Positions 33,841-43,185 of a stretch of DNA of 64,000 bases are shown one piece after another. This DNA is from Marinicella gelatinilytica (lineage in GTDB: Bacteria; Pseudomonadota; Gammaproteobacteria; Xanthomonadales; Marinicellaceae): the NCBI RefSeq assembly GCF_026410405.1, contig NZ_JAPMLN010000003.1:119380-183379 (forward strand). Direction: 5' to 3'. The translations under genes and the position numbers were made by a program. A model generated the notes under the pieces. The model saw only the letters and a program-made list of their open reading frames with translations. It searched no databases and was not told where the DNA came from. The first letter of the stretch is position 1, and each line of letters starts with the position of its first letter.

Positions 33841-34445
33841 CCGGCATAATACAGCGGTAAGCCAATTAATCGGTTGTTAAAACCCGGTGACACAAAGCGT
33901 TGTCGGGCGACAAACACATCGGACAGCGCAAACAGCACCGCACCGGCGACAATCAGCTGATGCGCATGATGCCGGGTCAGCATGGCGGCTATCAGCATCA
34001 GGCCAATGGCGGTTAAATAAGCCGGCACTGCGACTTTCATTGTGCCCGTCAGGTGTCGGTATAACCAAACATAACAGCCAATCATGGCGGCAATGACCAC
34101 CACTGATGTGGTGATGGCTTCAGGGTATCGTAATCCGGCCCAAGCAAAAGCCCCGGCATAGAACAGATGTGCCAGTAGGAAGGCAGCTAAACCGAGCAGG
34201 AAAAACCGTTTATTCGTTGTTTTAATGAGTAAAACATCACCCAGCAAGGAAAAGCCGAAAGCAGCCACCATTAAAACCGACCAGGTTTGTTGCTGATGAC
34301 TGATTAAATAGATGCAAGCGGGCACAAAAAAGCTGATACTGGCGAGTGTTTTAAACAGACCGGCCCACCAAGCGCGTTGTTTAGATTGTGACCAAAGTGT
34401 CAGGCCGCAAGCCAATGCACAGAGCGTGGCCCAGAAATAAATCAT
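33795..34445 (-). CDS. YhhN/TMEM86-family lysoplasmalogenase-like membrane protein
   Basis: A 216-residue protein with seven or eight hydrophobic helices. The family's conserved acidic residues are visible in GFSLLGDVLLI and LFALSDVFVARQRF, and the LPLYYAGQLVL block ends the fold. The TMEM86 relatives cleave the vinyl-ether bond of lysoplasmalogens; bacterial substrates are unclear. The stop codon lies inside the DUF2149 gene on the other strand, a 46-base tail-to-tail overlap. Its start overlaps the tetR stop by 4 bases, so the two are one operon. Confidence 0.82.
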   Translation of the reverse strand: MIYFWATLCALACGLTLWSQSKQRAWWAGLFKTLASISFFVPACIYLISHQQQTWSVLMVAAFGFSLLGDVLLIKTTNKRFFLLGLAAFLLAHLFYAGAFAWAGLRYPEAITTSVVVIAAMIGCYVWLYRHLTGTMKVAVPAYLTAIGLMLIAAMLTRHHAHQLIVAGAVLFALSDVFVARQRFVSPGFNNRLIGLPLYYAGQLVLLAALLSSSGT

Positions 34446-35062
34446 GTGACCGCATTCATGGTATGAAGTCCCTGAAACAGTTGGGCAATAAGCGGTCTGG
34501 CGTGGGTTTTTAAATCAATAATGTCACCGTTTAAGTACTCGGTGAGTAAACCTTTAATAAAACAATGCAGGGTCAAGGTTAAAATTTCTGCATCTGCCTC
34601 TTCGCTGAGGTCGCCTTTTTTCTGTGCGCGTTTAAAATAGGCCTCAAATAAAGCCAGACTTTCTCGCTTACTGGCTTTATGGGGTTCTTTAAAAGGTGCC
34701 AATACACCGGAATAATCACAATTAATAAACAGACGTGTTGTGTTTTGTTTACCCGGTTGATCGGCGAATTGGCGCAACAAATGAATAATGAGTTCTTGAA
34801 GTTGCACGATGGGGTGCGCTGAATCGGTTTCTAAATCTGCCAGAATAGACTCAATAAACGGCTCATGCAAGGCGGCATGGAGGGCATCAAAAATTTCGGC
34901 TTTATTTTTAAAATGCCAATAAACAGCGCCGCGGGTAACTCCGGCTGATTGGGCAATGTCATCCAGGGTACTGTTGAAAAATCCTTTCTCTGAAAAGATT
35001 TTTACAGCCGCTTGTAAAATATCATCACGGGTTTTTTGGGCATCTTCTTTGGTTTTACGCAT
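34442..35062 (-). CDS. TetR-family repressor, AcrR-like
   Basis: A 206-residue regulator whose N-terminal HTH (DDIAQSAGVTRGAVYWHFKNKAEIF, about residues 32-56 in two pieces) closely resembles AcrR/TtgR. The C-terminal ligand domain is typical in length. It is divergent from the efflux genes at 35330-39720, and the palindrome at 35099-35116 resembles AcrR-type operators, so it very likely represses the pump and itself until a drug-like ligand binds. Confidence 0.9.
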   Translation of the reverse strand: MRKTKEDAQKTRDDILQAAVKIFSEKGFFNSTLDDIAQSAGVTRGAVYWHFKNKAEIFDALHAALHEPFIESILADLETDSAHPIVQLQELIIHLLRQFADQPGKQNTTRLFINCDYSGVLAPFKEPHKASKRESLALFEAYFKRAQKKGDLSEEADAEILTLTLHCFIKGLLTEYLNGDIIDLKTHARPLIAQLFQGLHTMNAVT

Positions 35063-35090
35063 ATTGGCATTCTACCAGTAACATTTAACT

Positions 35091-35119
35091 TTGACAACAT
35101 ACATTCATGAATGTATAAT
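35091..35119 (+). promoter_or_regulatory. Efflux-operon promoter with an 18-bp AcrR-like palindrome
   Basis: A perfect consensus pair, TTGACA (35091-35096) and TATAAT (35114-35119), has the ideal 17-bp spacing. The perfect palindrome ATACATTCA/TGAATGTAT at 35099-35116 fills the spacer and enters the -10 box. It resembles the E. coli AcrR site (TACATACATT...AATGTATGTA). The leader to the adaptor gene is about 200 bases and I saw no gene in it. Confidence 0.8.
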
Positions 35120-35329
35120 GCCGATTAAATAAAAAGTATGTGATTTAGACCGTATTTTCATGTTGTTTTGTTTATCGTATAGTCCTTCTAAACACCATAA
35201 AATCGCTGGTTTTTGCTTGTATTGAGTTAAATGTGACTATATGTTGAATAATAAATCGTTAATAGCATCATAATTAAGGCGATTGCACAGATCTTTCACG
35301 TCATTCTAAAAATAATTAGAGAAAAATAA

Positions 35330-36574
35330 ATGAAAAAAAGTACACTTATTACCGGACTGATTTTTGTTGCCGCTGTGGCGGTTTTGGCTTGGTTATTCTG
35401 GCCGGGTTCAGGTGAAGAAGCTCAACAGGGTATGGCCGGTCCCGGAGGTTATGGTGCGCAAGGACCTGTCGCTGTTGAAACCCTGAAAGTTAAAAAAGAA
35501 GCCATAGAAATGACCATGGAATTGCCGGCTCGGGTGGTGGCCTATCGTCAGTCTGATGTGCGACCGCAAGTGTCTGGAATTATTGAAGAGCGTCTCTTTG
35601 AACAGGGCAGTTTGGTAGAAAAAGGACAACAGTTGTACCAATTGGATGACGCCCGATACATGGCTAATTTAAAAAGTGCTGAAGCGGATTTACAAAATGC
35701 CAAAGCGCAACTCAAAACAGTGGAGGCACGGTCTAAACGAATCCGCTCATTAGAAGCACAGAAAGCCGTCAGTGAACAAGATTTAGATGATGTTTTGGCA
35801 CAGTTAGATCAGGCCAAAGCCGCTATAGCCATGGCACAAGCCAATGTGGATTTGCAAAAAATCAATATGGAGTATACAAAAATTAAAGCGCCTATCAGTG
35901 GCCGTATCGGACAGTCATTTTTAACTGAAGGCGCATTAGTCAGCTCCGGCCAAGCCCAGCCATTGGCGCAAATTACACAATTGGATCCGGTTTATGTAGA
36001 TATGCAGATATCAGCAGAACGTGCCCAAATGCTCATAAGAAAACTTAATGAATACCAAGCGGAAGCAATATCCGAAGCTGAAGACACGCCAACAGCAAAA
36101 AAGGAAGTAACTGTAGTGGTTAACCAGGCCGGTCAAGAGCCATTAACAGGTACATTGGCATTTTCAAACGTGGTGGTTGACGAGAGTACCGGTGCCATTA
36201 CATTGCGCGCCATTATTGATAATGAGCGGTTCCAGTTGCTGCCCGGTATGTTTGTGACAGCAAGTTTACAGCCAGGAAAAGTTGAACAGCTATTGGTGCC
36301 CCAACGAGCAGCAACTCGAAATCCGCAAGGTGGTTTGGATTTATGGGTTGTTAATGAAGATAACACCGCCAAAAAAACAACGGTTCAAAGTATTCAGTCA
36401 CATGGTGACCAATGGATTATTGGTGATGGATTGGAGTCCGGTCAAACCATTGTCGTCACAGGTTATCAGAAATTACAACCCGGCAGTCAAGTCAGTGCCA
36501 CGCCATGGCAGCCACAAGCAAAAGGCAACCAAACATCACCACAACAACAGCCAGCTCAGGCAGGTAGAGAGTAA
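35330..36574 (+). CDS. RND efflux periplasmic adaptor (AcrA-like)
   Basis: A 414-residue membrane fusion protein. It starts with an N-terminal hydrophobic anchor (about residues 5-24) without a lipobox cysteine, so it is not a lipoprotein like AcrA itself. Barrel-sandwich halves flank a coiled-coil hairpin (about 105-165), followed by IKAPISGRIGQSF and a beta-barrel with QLDPVYVDMQIS. It links the inner-membrane pump to an outer-membrane TolC channel, which is not encoded here. The C-terminal tail is Gln-rich. Two bases separate it from the pump gene. Confidence 0.93.
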   Translation: MKKSTLITGLIFVAAVAVLAWLFWPGSGEEAQQGMAGPGGYGAQGPVAVETLKVKKEAIEMTMELPARVVAYRQSDVRPQVSGIIEERLFEQGSLVEKGQQLYQLDDARYMANLKSAEADLQNAKAQLKTVEARSKRIRSLEAQKAVSEQDLDDVLAQLDQAKAAIAMAQANVDLQKINMEYTKIKAPISGRIGQSFLTEGALVSSGQAQPLAQITQLDPVYVDMQISAERAQMLIRKLNEYQAEAISEAEDTPTAKKEVTVVVNQAGQEPLTGTLAFSNVVVDESTGAITLRAIIDNERFQLLPGMFVTASLQPGKVEQLLVPQRAATRNPQGGLDLWVVNEDNTAKKTTVQSIQSHGDQWIIGDGLESGQTIVVTGYQKLQPGSQVSATPWQPQAKGNQTSPQQQPAQAGRE

Positions 36575-36576
36575 TT

Positions 36577-39500
36577 ATGGCTCGTTATTTTATTGAACGT
36601 CCGGTTTTTGCCTGGGTAATTGCCATCATTATTATGTTGGCCGGTGCCCTAACCATCACCAATTTGCCGGTGGAACAATACCCAACTGTGGCACCGCCAA
36701 CTGTGGCCATTAACGCCAGTTATCCGGGTGCATCGGCTAAAACCGTTGAGAACGCGGTAACACAGGTGATTGAGCAACAACTCACCGGTATTGATAACCT
36801 GCGTTATTTTAATGCCTCCAGTCAAGATGGTTCAGCCTCTATTACACTAACCTTTGAACCAGGCACTGATGCCGATATTGCCCAGGTGCAAACGCAAAAT
36901 AAGGTACAAGGTGCGATTACCCGTTTACCACAAGAAGTACAAACCCAAGGGGTAACTGTTACTAAATCCAACGATTCATTTTTGTTGGTTGTGGGCTTCT
37001 ATTCCGAAGATGGTAGTGTTACCCAAGGGCAATTGGGTGATATTCTGGTGTCTAATTTCCAGGATCCGATTTCACGGTTACAAGGGGTCGGAAATGTTCA
37101 GGTGTTTGGTTCACAATATGCCATGCGAATCTGGTTAGAGCCGGAAAAATTAGTTAATTATGGTATGACACCCTTGGATGTGCAAAACGCCATAAGAACG
37201 CAAAACACAGACATTTCAGCCGGACAGTTGGGGGCTCTACCGGCGCTGGAAGGTCAGCAGTTAAATGCCACTGTCAAAGCCCAATCACGACTTCAAACTG
37301 TCGAAGATTTTGAGCGCATAATCCTCCGTGTAAACACTGATGGATCACAAGTTCGACTTCGGGATGTCGCCAAAGTAGAAATGGGTTCTGAATTTTATGG
37401 CACCATCTCAAGATTTAAAGGCAATCCCGCATCGGGTATGGCTGTGTCATTATCGACCGGCGCCAATGCACTTGATACGGCAGAATTGGTGAAGGCTAAA
37501 GTCAACGAATTAACCCCTTATTTGCCGGAAGGGGTCAAAGTTGTTTTCCCGTTTGATACCACACCGTTTATTGAAAAATCAATTAGTTCAGTGGTTATGA
37601 CCATGATTGAAGCGGTTGGTTTGGTGTTCTTAGTGATGCTACTGTTTTTACAGAGTTTCCGTGCCACATTGGTGCCAACCATTGCCATTCCGGTGGTGTT
37701 ATTGGGTACTTTTGCGATTTTGGGTGTGTTTGGTTATTCCATAAACGTACTGACTATGTTTGCCATGGTGCTGGCCATTGGTCTATTGGTGGACGACGCC
37801 ATTGTGGTTGTTGAAAACGTTGAACGGGTGATGGAAGAAGATGGTTTAGATCCCAAAGAAGCCACTAAAAAATCCATGAAACAGATTTCAGGTGCTTTAA
37901 TTGGTATCGGTGTGGTGTTGTCGGCGGTATTTGTGCCGATGGCTTTTTTCCCGGGTTCCAGTGGTGCCATTTATCGCCAGTTTTCCATCACCATTGTTTC
38001 CGTGATGGGCTTATCAGTGCTGGTGGCTTTGGTGCTTTCTCCGACAATATGTGCCACCTTCCTAAAACCGAAAAAACCCGATCACGACCGTAAAAAAGGT
38101 TTTTTTGGTCCTTTTAACCGAGGTTTTGACTGGTTACGAGGTAAATATCAAAGCGCCACCTCGCATATGGCACGAAGAATTTTACGGTTTGTGGGTATAT
38201 ATGCACTGATTATTGGTGTCATGGTATTTTTCTTTGCGTCATTACCCAAATCATTTTTACCTGATGAAGACCAGGGGACGATGTTTGTCATTGTTAATAC
38301 ACCTGTGGGCGCAACCGCAGAACGAACCCGTGAATCGATGGCTCAAATTGAACACTATTTATTAACCGAACAGGCCGATACTGTTGAAGGCTTTTTTACG
38401 GTGGTTGGTTTTAGCTTTTCGGGATCGGCACAAAACGCCGGCATGGGCTTTATTCGACTCAAAGACTGGGAAGATCGACCTGGTGACGAGCAAAGTGTTT
38501 TCCAGGTGGCCGGTGAAGCCATGGGAGCGTTTTCTCAGCTAAAAGATGCCAGTGCTTTTGCCTTCTTTCCACCTCCAATACAATCTTTAGGTAACGCTTC
38601 GGGATTTGATTTCCAATTAGTAGATCGCGGCGGTGCCGGACATGAGGCCTTGATGCAGGCTCGTAATCAAGTATTGGGTGCAGCGGCGCAAAATCCAAAA
38701 TTAGTGGCTGTCAGACCGAATGGTTTAAGTGATGTGCCACAGTTAAAAATTAATATCGACAATGAGAAAGCGGCCACCATGGGCCTCGACCTGAGTGCCA
38801 TTAACCGCACCCTGCAAATCGCTTGGGGTTCCAGTTACGTTAATGATTTCTTAGATCGCGGAAAAGTTAAAAAAGTCTACATGCAGGGTGAGGCATCCAG
38901 TCGCATGGTTCCGGAAGATTTGTCGAAATGGTATGTGGCTAATAACCAAGGCCAAATGATACCTTTTGATCGTTTTTCAACCATGGAATGGGAATATGGA
39001 TCGCCCAAATTAGAGCGTTTTAATGCGGTGCCGTCTATGAACATTCAAGGTCAACCGGCACCGGGTATCAGTTCTGGTGTGGCCATGGATGAAATAGAAC
39101 AAATTGTGAATAATTTGCCCGGACAGTTTGGTATTGAGTGGTCTGGCTTATCCTACGAAGAACAAGAAAGTGGGGATCAAACAGCGGCACTATATGCCAT
39201 CTCCGTCCTCATTGTGTTTTTATCCTTAGCGGCATTGTATGAAAGTTGGGCAGTTCCTTTGGTGGTGATTCTGGCTGTGCCTTTAGGTGTACTTGGTACT
39301 GTATTGGCGGCTAAATTATTTGGTATCCCCAATGATGTGTATTTCCAGGTGGCCTTATTGACAACGGTTGGTTTGGCTTCTAAGAACGCCATTTTGATTG
39401 TTGAATTTGCTCAGGATCTGAAGCATGAGGGCATGGGTATTATGGAAGCCGTGGCAGAATCAGCGCGTCAAAGGTTTCGACCCATTATCATGACGTCAAT

Positions 39501-39720
39501 GGCCTTTATCTTAGGTGTTTCGCCATTGGCATTGAGTAGTGGTGCCGGTGCGGTTAGTCAAAACGCCATTGGTATCGCTGTTATTGGGGGTATGTTGGCT
39601 TCCACCATGGTGGCTATTTTGTTTATTCCCATGTTTTTTGTCGCGGTAGAAAAAGTATTTTATCGTGAAAAAATTACCCCACAAAAAATTGGTCAAGAGA
39701 AAGCCATTGATACCAAGTAA
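36577..39720 (+). CDS. RND multidrug efflux pump (AcrB/HAE1 type)
   Basis: A 1047-residue inner-membrane transporter with twelve transmembrane helices and two large periplasmic loops. The start ARYFIERPVFAWVIAIII is the HAE1 signature; the proton-relay aspartates lie in IGLLVDDAIVVVENVER, and the second half has GLASKNAILIVEFAQDL. It should export amphiphilic drugs, bile-salt-like compounds or natural products with the adaptor and a TolC homologue elsewhere. The length matches AcrB (1049). The gene ends before a clear terminator. Confidence 0.95.
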   Translation: MARYFIERPVFAWVIAIIIMLAGALTITNLPVEQYPTVAPPTVAINASYPGASAKTVENAVTQVIEQQLTGIDNLRYFNASSQDGSASITLTFEPGTDADIAQVQTQNKVQGAITRLPQEVQTQGVTVTKSNDSFLLVVGFYSEDGSVTQGQLGDILVSNFQDPISRLQGVGNVQVFGSQYAMRIWLEPEKLVNYGMTPLDVQNAIRTQNTDISAGQLGALPALEGQQLNATVKAQSRLQTVEDFERIILRVNTDGSQVRLRDVAKVEMGSEFYGTISRFKGNPASGMAVSLSTGANALDTAELVKAKVNELTPYLPEGVKVVFPFDTTPFIEKSISSVVMTMIEAVGLVFLVMLLFLQSFRATLVPTIAIPVVLLGTFAILGVFGYSINVLTMFAMVLAIGLLVDDAIVVVENVERVMEEDGLDPKEATKKSMKQISGALIGIGVVLSAVFVPMAFFPGSSGAIYRQFSITIVSVMGLSVLVALVLSPTICATFLKPKKPDHDRKKGFFGPFNRGFDWLRGKYQSATSHMARRILRFVGIYALIIGVMVFFFASLPKSFLPDEDQGTMFVIVNTPVGATAERTRESMAQIEHYLLTEQADTVEGFFTVVGFSFSGSAQNAGMGFIRLKDWEDRPGDEQSVFQVAGEAMGAFSQLKDASAFAFFPPPIQSLGNASGFDFQLVDRGGAGHEALMQARNQVLGAAAQNPKLVAVRPNGLSDVPQLKINIDNEKAATMGLDLSAINRTLQIAWGSSYVNDFLDRGKVKKVYMQGEASSRMVPEDLSKWYVANNQGQMIPFDRFSTMEWEYGSPKLERFNAVPSMNIQGQPAPGISSGVAMDEIEQIVNNLPGQFGIEWSGLSYEEQESGDQTAALYAISVLIVFLSLAALYESWAVPLVVILAVPLGVLGTVLAAKLFGIPNDVYFQVALLTTVGLASKNAILIVEFAQDLKHEGMGIMEAVAESARQRFRPIIMTSMAFILGVSPLALSSGAGAVSQNAIGIAVIGGMLASTMVAILFIPMFFVAVEKVFYREKITPQKIGQEKAIDTK

Positions 39721-39770
39721 GTCATAAGTTTAGCGCATGATTGATATCATGTAGCGACACTTACCCACAG

Positions 39771-39800
39771 AAAGCGGTCATTATTTGGCCGCTTTTTTTT
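39771..39800 (+). terminator. Terminator after the efflux operon
   Basis: AAAGCGG and CCGCTTT arms with an 11-base interior (in which CA/TG can extend the stem) lead into eight T residues, 50 bases after the pump stop codon. Confidence 0.82.
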
Positions 39801-39866
39801 GCCCTTGTTCCCGCAAATATCAAAAGTATCCGACAGTTAGTCAGAATTAAAAACAATTTAAAAAGA

Positions 39867-39967
39867 TTAACCACAAAGTCCACGGAGAAGACACAGAGTG
39901 CACAAAGAAATGCGTAAAATGAAGACTTAGTGTTCTTTGTGAAAACCTTTGTGGTCTTTGTGGTTAA
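39867..39967. repeat. 101-base palindromic repeat element
   Basis: The ends TTAACCACAAAG and CTTTGTGGTTAA are perfect 12-bp inverted repeats, and an inner pair CACAAAGAA (39901-39909) and TTCTTTGTG (39933-39941) continues the symmetry, so the whole could fold into one long hairpin. CACAAAG-rich intergenic elements of this kind are widespread in bacterial genomes. Only one copy is in this window. Confidence 0.75.
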
Positions 39968-39977
39968 ACAAAAGACG

Positions 39978-40979
39978 TTAGCTGTCGATTTTATTCTGTT
40001 GCTGAGACTTGGCCGTTTGTAGGGCTGCCTTTTTCTCAGCCTGACGCTGCTTTAAGATTTGTTGTGCTTCTAAACCAATGTGCGCAGCGCCACGTTGTTT
40101 AGCCAATTGCATTTGTTTTTCGCGCATGGCGAATTGGCGGCGTTGCTCGCTGGTGGTTTTATCATGACAGTGGGGACAGCTGACGCCTTGTTCAAAATGG
40201 GGTGATTGCTTATCCGCTTCGGTGATTGGGTAACGACAGGCATAACATTGATCATATTGGCCTTTCTCCAGGTCATGATTAACTGCCACACGATTATCAA
40301 AAACAAAACATTCACCTTGCCACTTGGTTTCGTCCTTAGGTACATCCTCTAAGTATTTTAAAATACCGCCTTTGAGGTGATAGACCTCATCAAACCCTTG
40401 TTCCTTTAAATAGGCGGTGGATTTCTCGCAGCGAATACCGCCAGTACAGAACATCGCGACTTTTTTATGTTTACTCGGATCCAGATTATTTTTCACGTAT
40501 GCTGGGAACTCTCGAAAGGTTTCGGTTTTGGGGTTAATCGCCCGTTCAAAACTACCAATGTTAAATTCGTAATCATTGCGGGTATCAATCAGAATCACAT
40601 CAGGATCTGATATTAATGCATTCCAATCTTTTGGCTCAACATAGGTACCAACGGTGCGCTTAGGATCGATGTCCGGTAAGCCCATGGTGACGATTTCTTT
40701 TTTTAGTTTGACTTTGCTGCGATAAAAAGGGGCTTTATCGGTAAAGGATTCTTTCGTGTCTAATTTTGCCAGACGTGTGTCTTTCCGTAAGTGCGTAAGC
40801 ACCGCATCAATACCGTCTCGGTAACCGGCAATGGTGCCGTTAATACCTTCTTTGGCGAGTAACAGCGTTCCCCGTACTTGATGCTTCAGCATCTTATCTA
40901 ACAGTGGGTCGCGTAGTTTTTTATAATCTTCTAAACGCACAAAATGATACAGTGCGCACACCACGATGGATTGTGTCAT
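39978..40979 (-). CDS. trhO: tRNA uridine(34) hydroxylase TrhO (rhodanese family)
   Basis: A 333-residue protein with an N-terminal acylphosphatase-like domain ([16 protein letters not shown]) and a rhodanese domain whose catalytic cysteine lies in [14 protein letters not shown]-terminal zinc-finger-like part carries CYACRYPI and CPHCH. TrhO makes 5-hydroxyuridine at tRNA position 34 using oxygen. The last 50 residues are Gln/Lys-rich. Monocistronic, convergent with the efflux operon across the palindromic repeat. Confidence 0.94.
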   Translation of the reverse strand: MTQSIVVCALYHFVRLEDYKKLRDPLLDKMLKHQVRGTLLLAKEGINGTIAGYRDGIDAVLTHLRKDTRLAKLDTKESFTDKAPFYRSKVKLKKEIVTMGLPDIDPKRTVGTYVEPKDWNALISDPDVILIDTRNDYEFNIGSFERAINPKTETFREFPAYVKNNLDPSKHKKVAMFCTGGIRCEKSTAYLKEQGFDEVYHLKGGILKYLEDVPKDETKWQGECFVFDNRVAVNHDLEKGQYDQCYACRYPITEADKQSPHFEQGVSCPHCHDKTTSEQRRQFAMREKQMQLAKQRGAAHIGLEAQQILKQRQAEKKAALQTAKSQQQNKIDS

Positions 40980-41082
40980 GTTTCTAAACTCCAGCTGGCC
41001 TGAACGTAAATCAGGTGCAAATTTTCAAAAAAGCAATTATAGTAACAATTTATCCATAAAACAAACCACACATAAATAAACG

Positions 41083-41379
41083 ATGGACGTTGTGACTCTT
41101 TATGCTGAATTTCTAAAGTATTTCCTGGCGCTGATTGTGGTGGGTGTCAGTTTAAAATACCGATTTGTCGATCCACATAAAAAAGAACCGGTAATTCTGA
41201 TGGGTAAGCGGTTTGGCCGTCATCAAATCAATGGCTTTGGCACGGTTGCTTTTCTGGGTGTAGTGATTCAAGTGGTTGCTAATACCATTAACGGTTTGCA
41301 AGATTTATCGGTTTTTCAAGATCCGGTCATTGGTGCCGGTTTTGGTACGGCTTTTCTAATTCTTGTGACGGCTAAATAA
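41083..41379 (+). CDS. Unrecognised small membrane protein
   Basis: A 98-residue protein with a hydrophobic N-terminal helix (about 8-24), a basic middle (KYRFVDPHKKEPVILMGKRF) and two more hydrophobic stretches near 50-65 and 82-95. I do not recognise the family. Coding is supported by length, composition and lack of any overlapping alternative. The neighbours (trhO divergent, DUF3667 downstream) give no functional hint, and no clear ribosome binding site is visible. Confidence 0.55.
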   Translation: MDVVTLYAEFLKYFLALIVVGVSLKYRFVDPHKKEPVILMGKRFGRHQINGFGTVAFLGVVIQVVANTINGLQDLSVFQDPVIGAGFGTAFLILVTAK

Positions 41380-41522
41380 TCCAGAATCGCTCGCCATTTA
41401 ACCCATTGACTCATAATTAATGTAAAACCACTTAAATTTGGGTTTTATGTGACTGCTTTTGCCGTTTAACTTAGTGCTAAAATGGCGGTTCCAAATTTGT
41501 TAACAGCCTTTAAATATTTACA

Positions 41523-42620
41523 ATGACGGCCGCAATTAATTTAAAACCAAAGCACCTTCGACAGAATTGTCCAAATTGTCATGTTAGCAATCATATTGAT
41601 GTTAATTATTGCCCTCAGTGTGGTCAAAAATCGGGTTTAGGTCTGCACAGTGTTTGGCAAATGGTATTACAGTTTTTTGCCAATACGTTTAATGTTGAGT
41701 CGAAATTAACACAATCTGCTTTAGGTTTATTCAAACCTGGATTTTTGACGCAAGAATATTTGGCTCTACATCGGGTTAGCTACCTATCGCCCATCCGAAT
41801 TTTTGTGGTGCTAATGTTTCTATGGTTTTTGTTATTGTCCTTTGTGGGGGTTGATAGTTTGCTTGCAAATGTCAAAATCTCAAACGGCAGCAGTTCTAAT
41901 GAGAAAGAACAACAGTTTGACCGTGATTTTTTATTACAAGCCATTTCTGTCGATAATTATATCAATCAACAACTCACAGATTTAAATGTGTTGATAACAC
42001 AACGTAATCAACCGCAGGAAGTCGTTGATAAAGCCAAGCAATCAATCACAGCACTTAGAGAGATATTGGCGCTCAATTTAGATAAGCCTTTCCCTATAAC
42101 TTTGTTGGGTGGACGTTATGAGCTCTTAGAGCGAGATATTTATCAACTCGATAGTGATAAAATTTTTGAGAAATATAACATTAATTCACGCATAGACCGA
42201 CTTATTGTACGCGCCATGTTGCGTTTTACACAGGATCCCTCAGGGTTTAATAAATTCCTGTTCGGCAACATGACCTGGGCTTTCTTTCTCGATGTTTTAT
42301 TAATGGCGGGACTATTTAAATTGTTTTATCCTAAAACTAAATACACCGTACATTTTGTGTATCATCTGCATCTTAGATCGTTTATATTTCTGTGTATCAT
42401 GCTCGGCATGGGTTTATATTGGCTGCTGACTAACGGATGGTACATTGCTGTATTTTTAATACTGCTTGTTTTTATATACATCGCAATCAGCTTGCAGCGG
42501 GTCTATCCCCGCCATTTTTTAAAAACCACGATTTACTTTATCATCTTTATACCCTTGGCTTTTATAAGTTTTCTTACCAGCACGCTTGTGGTCATGTTTT
42601 TTAGTTCGATTCTTTTTTGA
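41523..42620 (+). CDS. DUF3667-type membrane protein with N-terminal zinc ribbon
   Basis: A 365-residue protein opening with a zinc ribbon (CPNCH...CPQCGQK at about 15-37), followed by a conserved stretch (TQEYLALHRVSYLSPIRIFVV) that recalls DUF3667 and related YckC-neighbour proteins. A first membrane helix lies near 90-108, then a soluble helical region, and four or so helices fill the last 120 residues. The function is unknown. The gene stands alone. Confidence 0.7.
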   Translation: MTAAINLKPKHLRQNCPNCHVSNHIDVNYCPQCGQKSGLGLHSVWQMVLQFFANTFNVESKLTQSALGLFKPGFLTQEYLALHRVSYLSPIRIFVVLMFLWFLLLSFVGVDSLLANVKISNGSSSNEKEQQFDRDFLLQAISVDNYINQQLTDLNVLITQRNQPQEVVDKAKQSITALREILALNLDKPFPITLLGGRYELLERDIYQLDSDKIFEKYNINSRIDRLIVRAMLRFTQDPSGFNKFLFGNMTWAFFLDVLLMAGLFKLFYPKTKYTVHFVYHLHLRSFIFLCIMLGMGLYWLLTNGWYIAVFLILLVFIYIAISLQRVYPRHFLKTTIYFIIFIPLAFISFLTSTLVVMFFSSILF

Positions 42621-42847
42621 TTTCAAATTGTGGATTAACATCCCAATATAAAAATTACTTGCGTCAATGGCAATGGTGAATAGATAAATGAGGTAATTTT
42701 GAAAAAAATGTGCTATTTTAGTAAAGCCTGAAACAGCCTCACAAGATGCATGTTTGACAGGTAAAAAATAAGAGAAACATTTGCATTAATTGTACGCCAT
42801 GAAAAAAGCCGTCAATTAATTTAAATGCCTCTAAGAGGAGAAAAAAT

Positions 42848-43108
42848 ATGACACTTGAAGGTTTTTTAATTATTTGTTTAATTGGTGGTATTGCCGGTTG
42901 GTTGGCCGGGGTACTGGTTAAAGGTTATGGCTTTGGTATTGTGGCTAATATTTTGATTGGTATTGTTGGCGCATTTATTGGCAGTTGGTTATTTACCCAG
43001 TTAGGAATTTCTGTGGCCGGTGGTATTTTAGGTAGTATTATCGTGGCCACCATTGGTGCGGTGGTGCTGTTACTGATTATTGGTGTGATTAGGAAAGCGA
43101 CTCGGTAG
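42848..43108 (+). CDS. GlsB/YeaQ/YmgE-family stress membrane protein
   Basis: An 86-residue, glycine-rich three-helix protein with GGIAGWLAGVLVKGYGFGI and NILIGIVGAFIGSWLF, diagnostic of the transglycosylase-associated (GlsB/YeaQ) family. Family genes are commonly induced by general stress, but the molecular role is unknown. A strong AAGAGGAG lies 8 bases upstream of the ATG. A bidirectional terminator follows. Confidence 0.9.
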   Translation: MTLEGFLIICLIGGIAGWLAGVLVKGYGFGIVANILIGIVGAFIGSWLFTQLGISVAGGILGSIIVATIGAVVLLLIIGVIRKATR

Positions 43109-43126
43109 ATGCTTAAGATAATTATT

Positions 43127-43157
43127 AAAAAACCCGGTTAAAGACCGGGTTTTTTTG
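43127..43157 (+). terminator. Bidirectional terminator
   Basis: AAAAAACCCGGT and ACCGGGTTTTTT form a perfect 12-bp stem with a 5-base loop. T runs occur on both strands, so it can end the GlsB-like gene and also serve fadH, which converges on it. Confidence 0.9.
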
Positions 43158-43185
43158 TGGGTCAATAAATCCTTAATAATAATTA

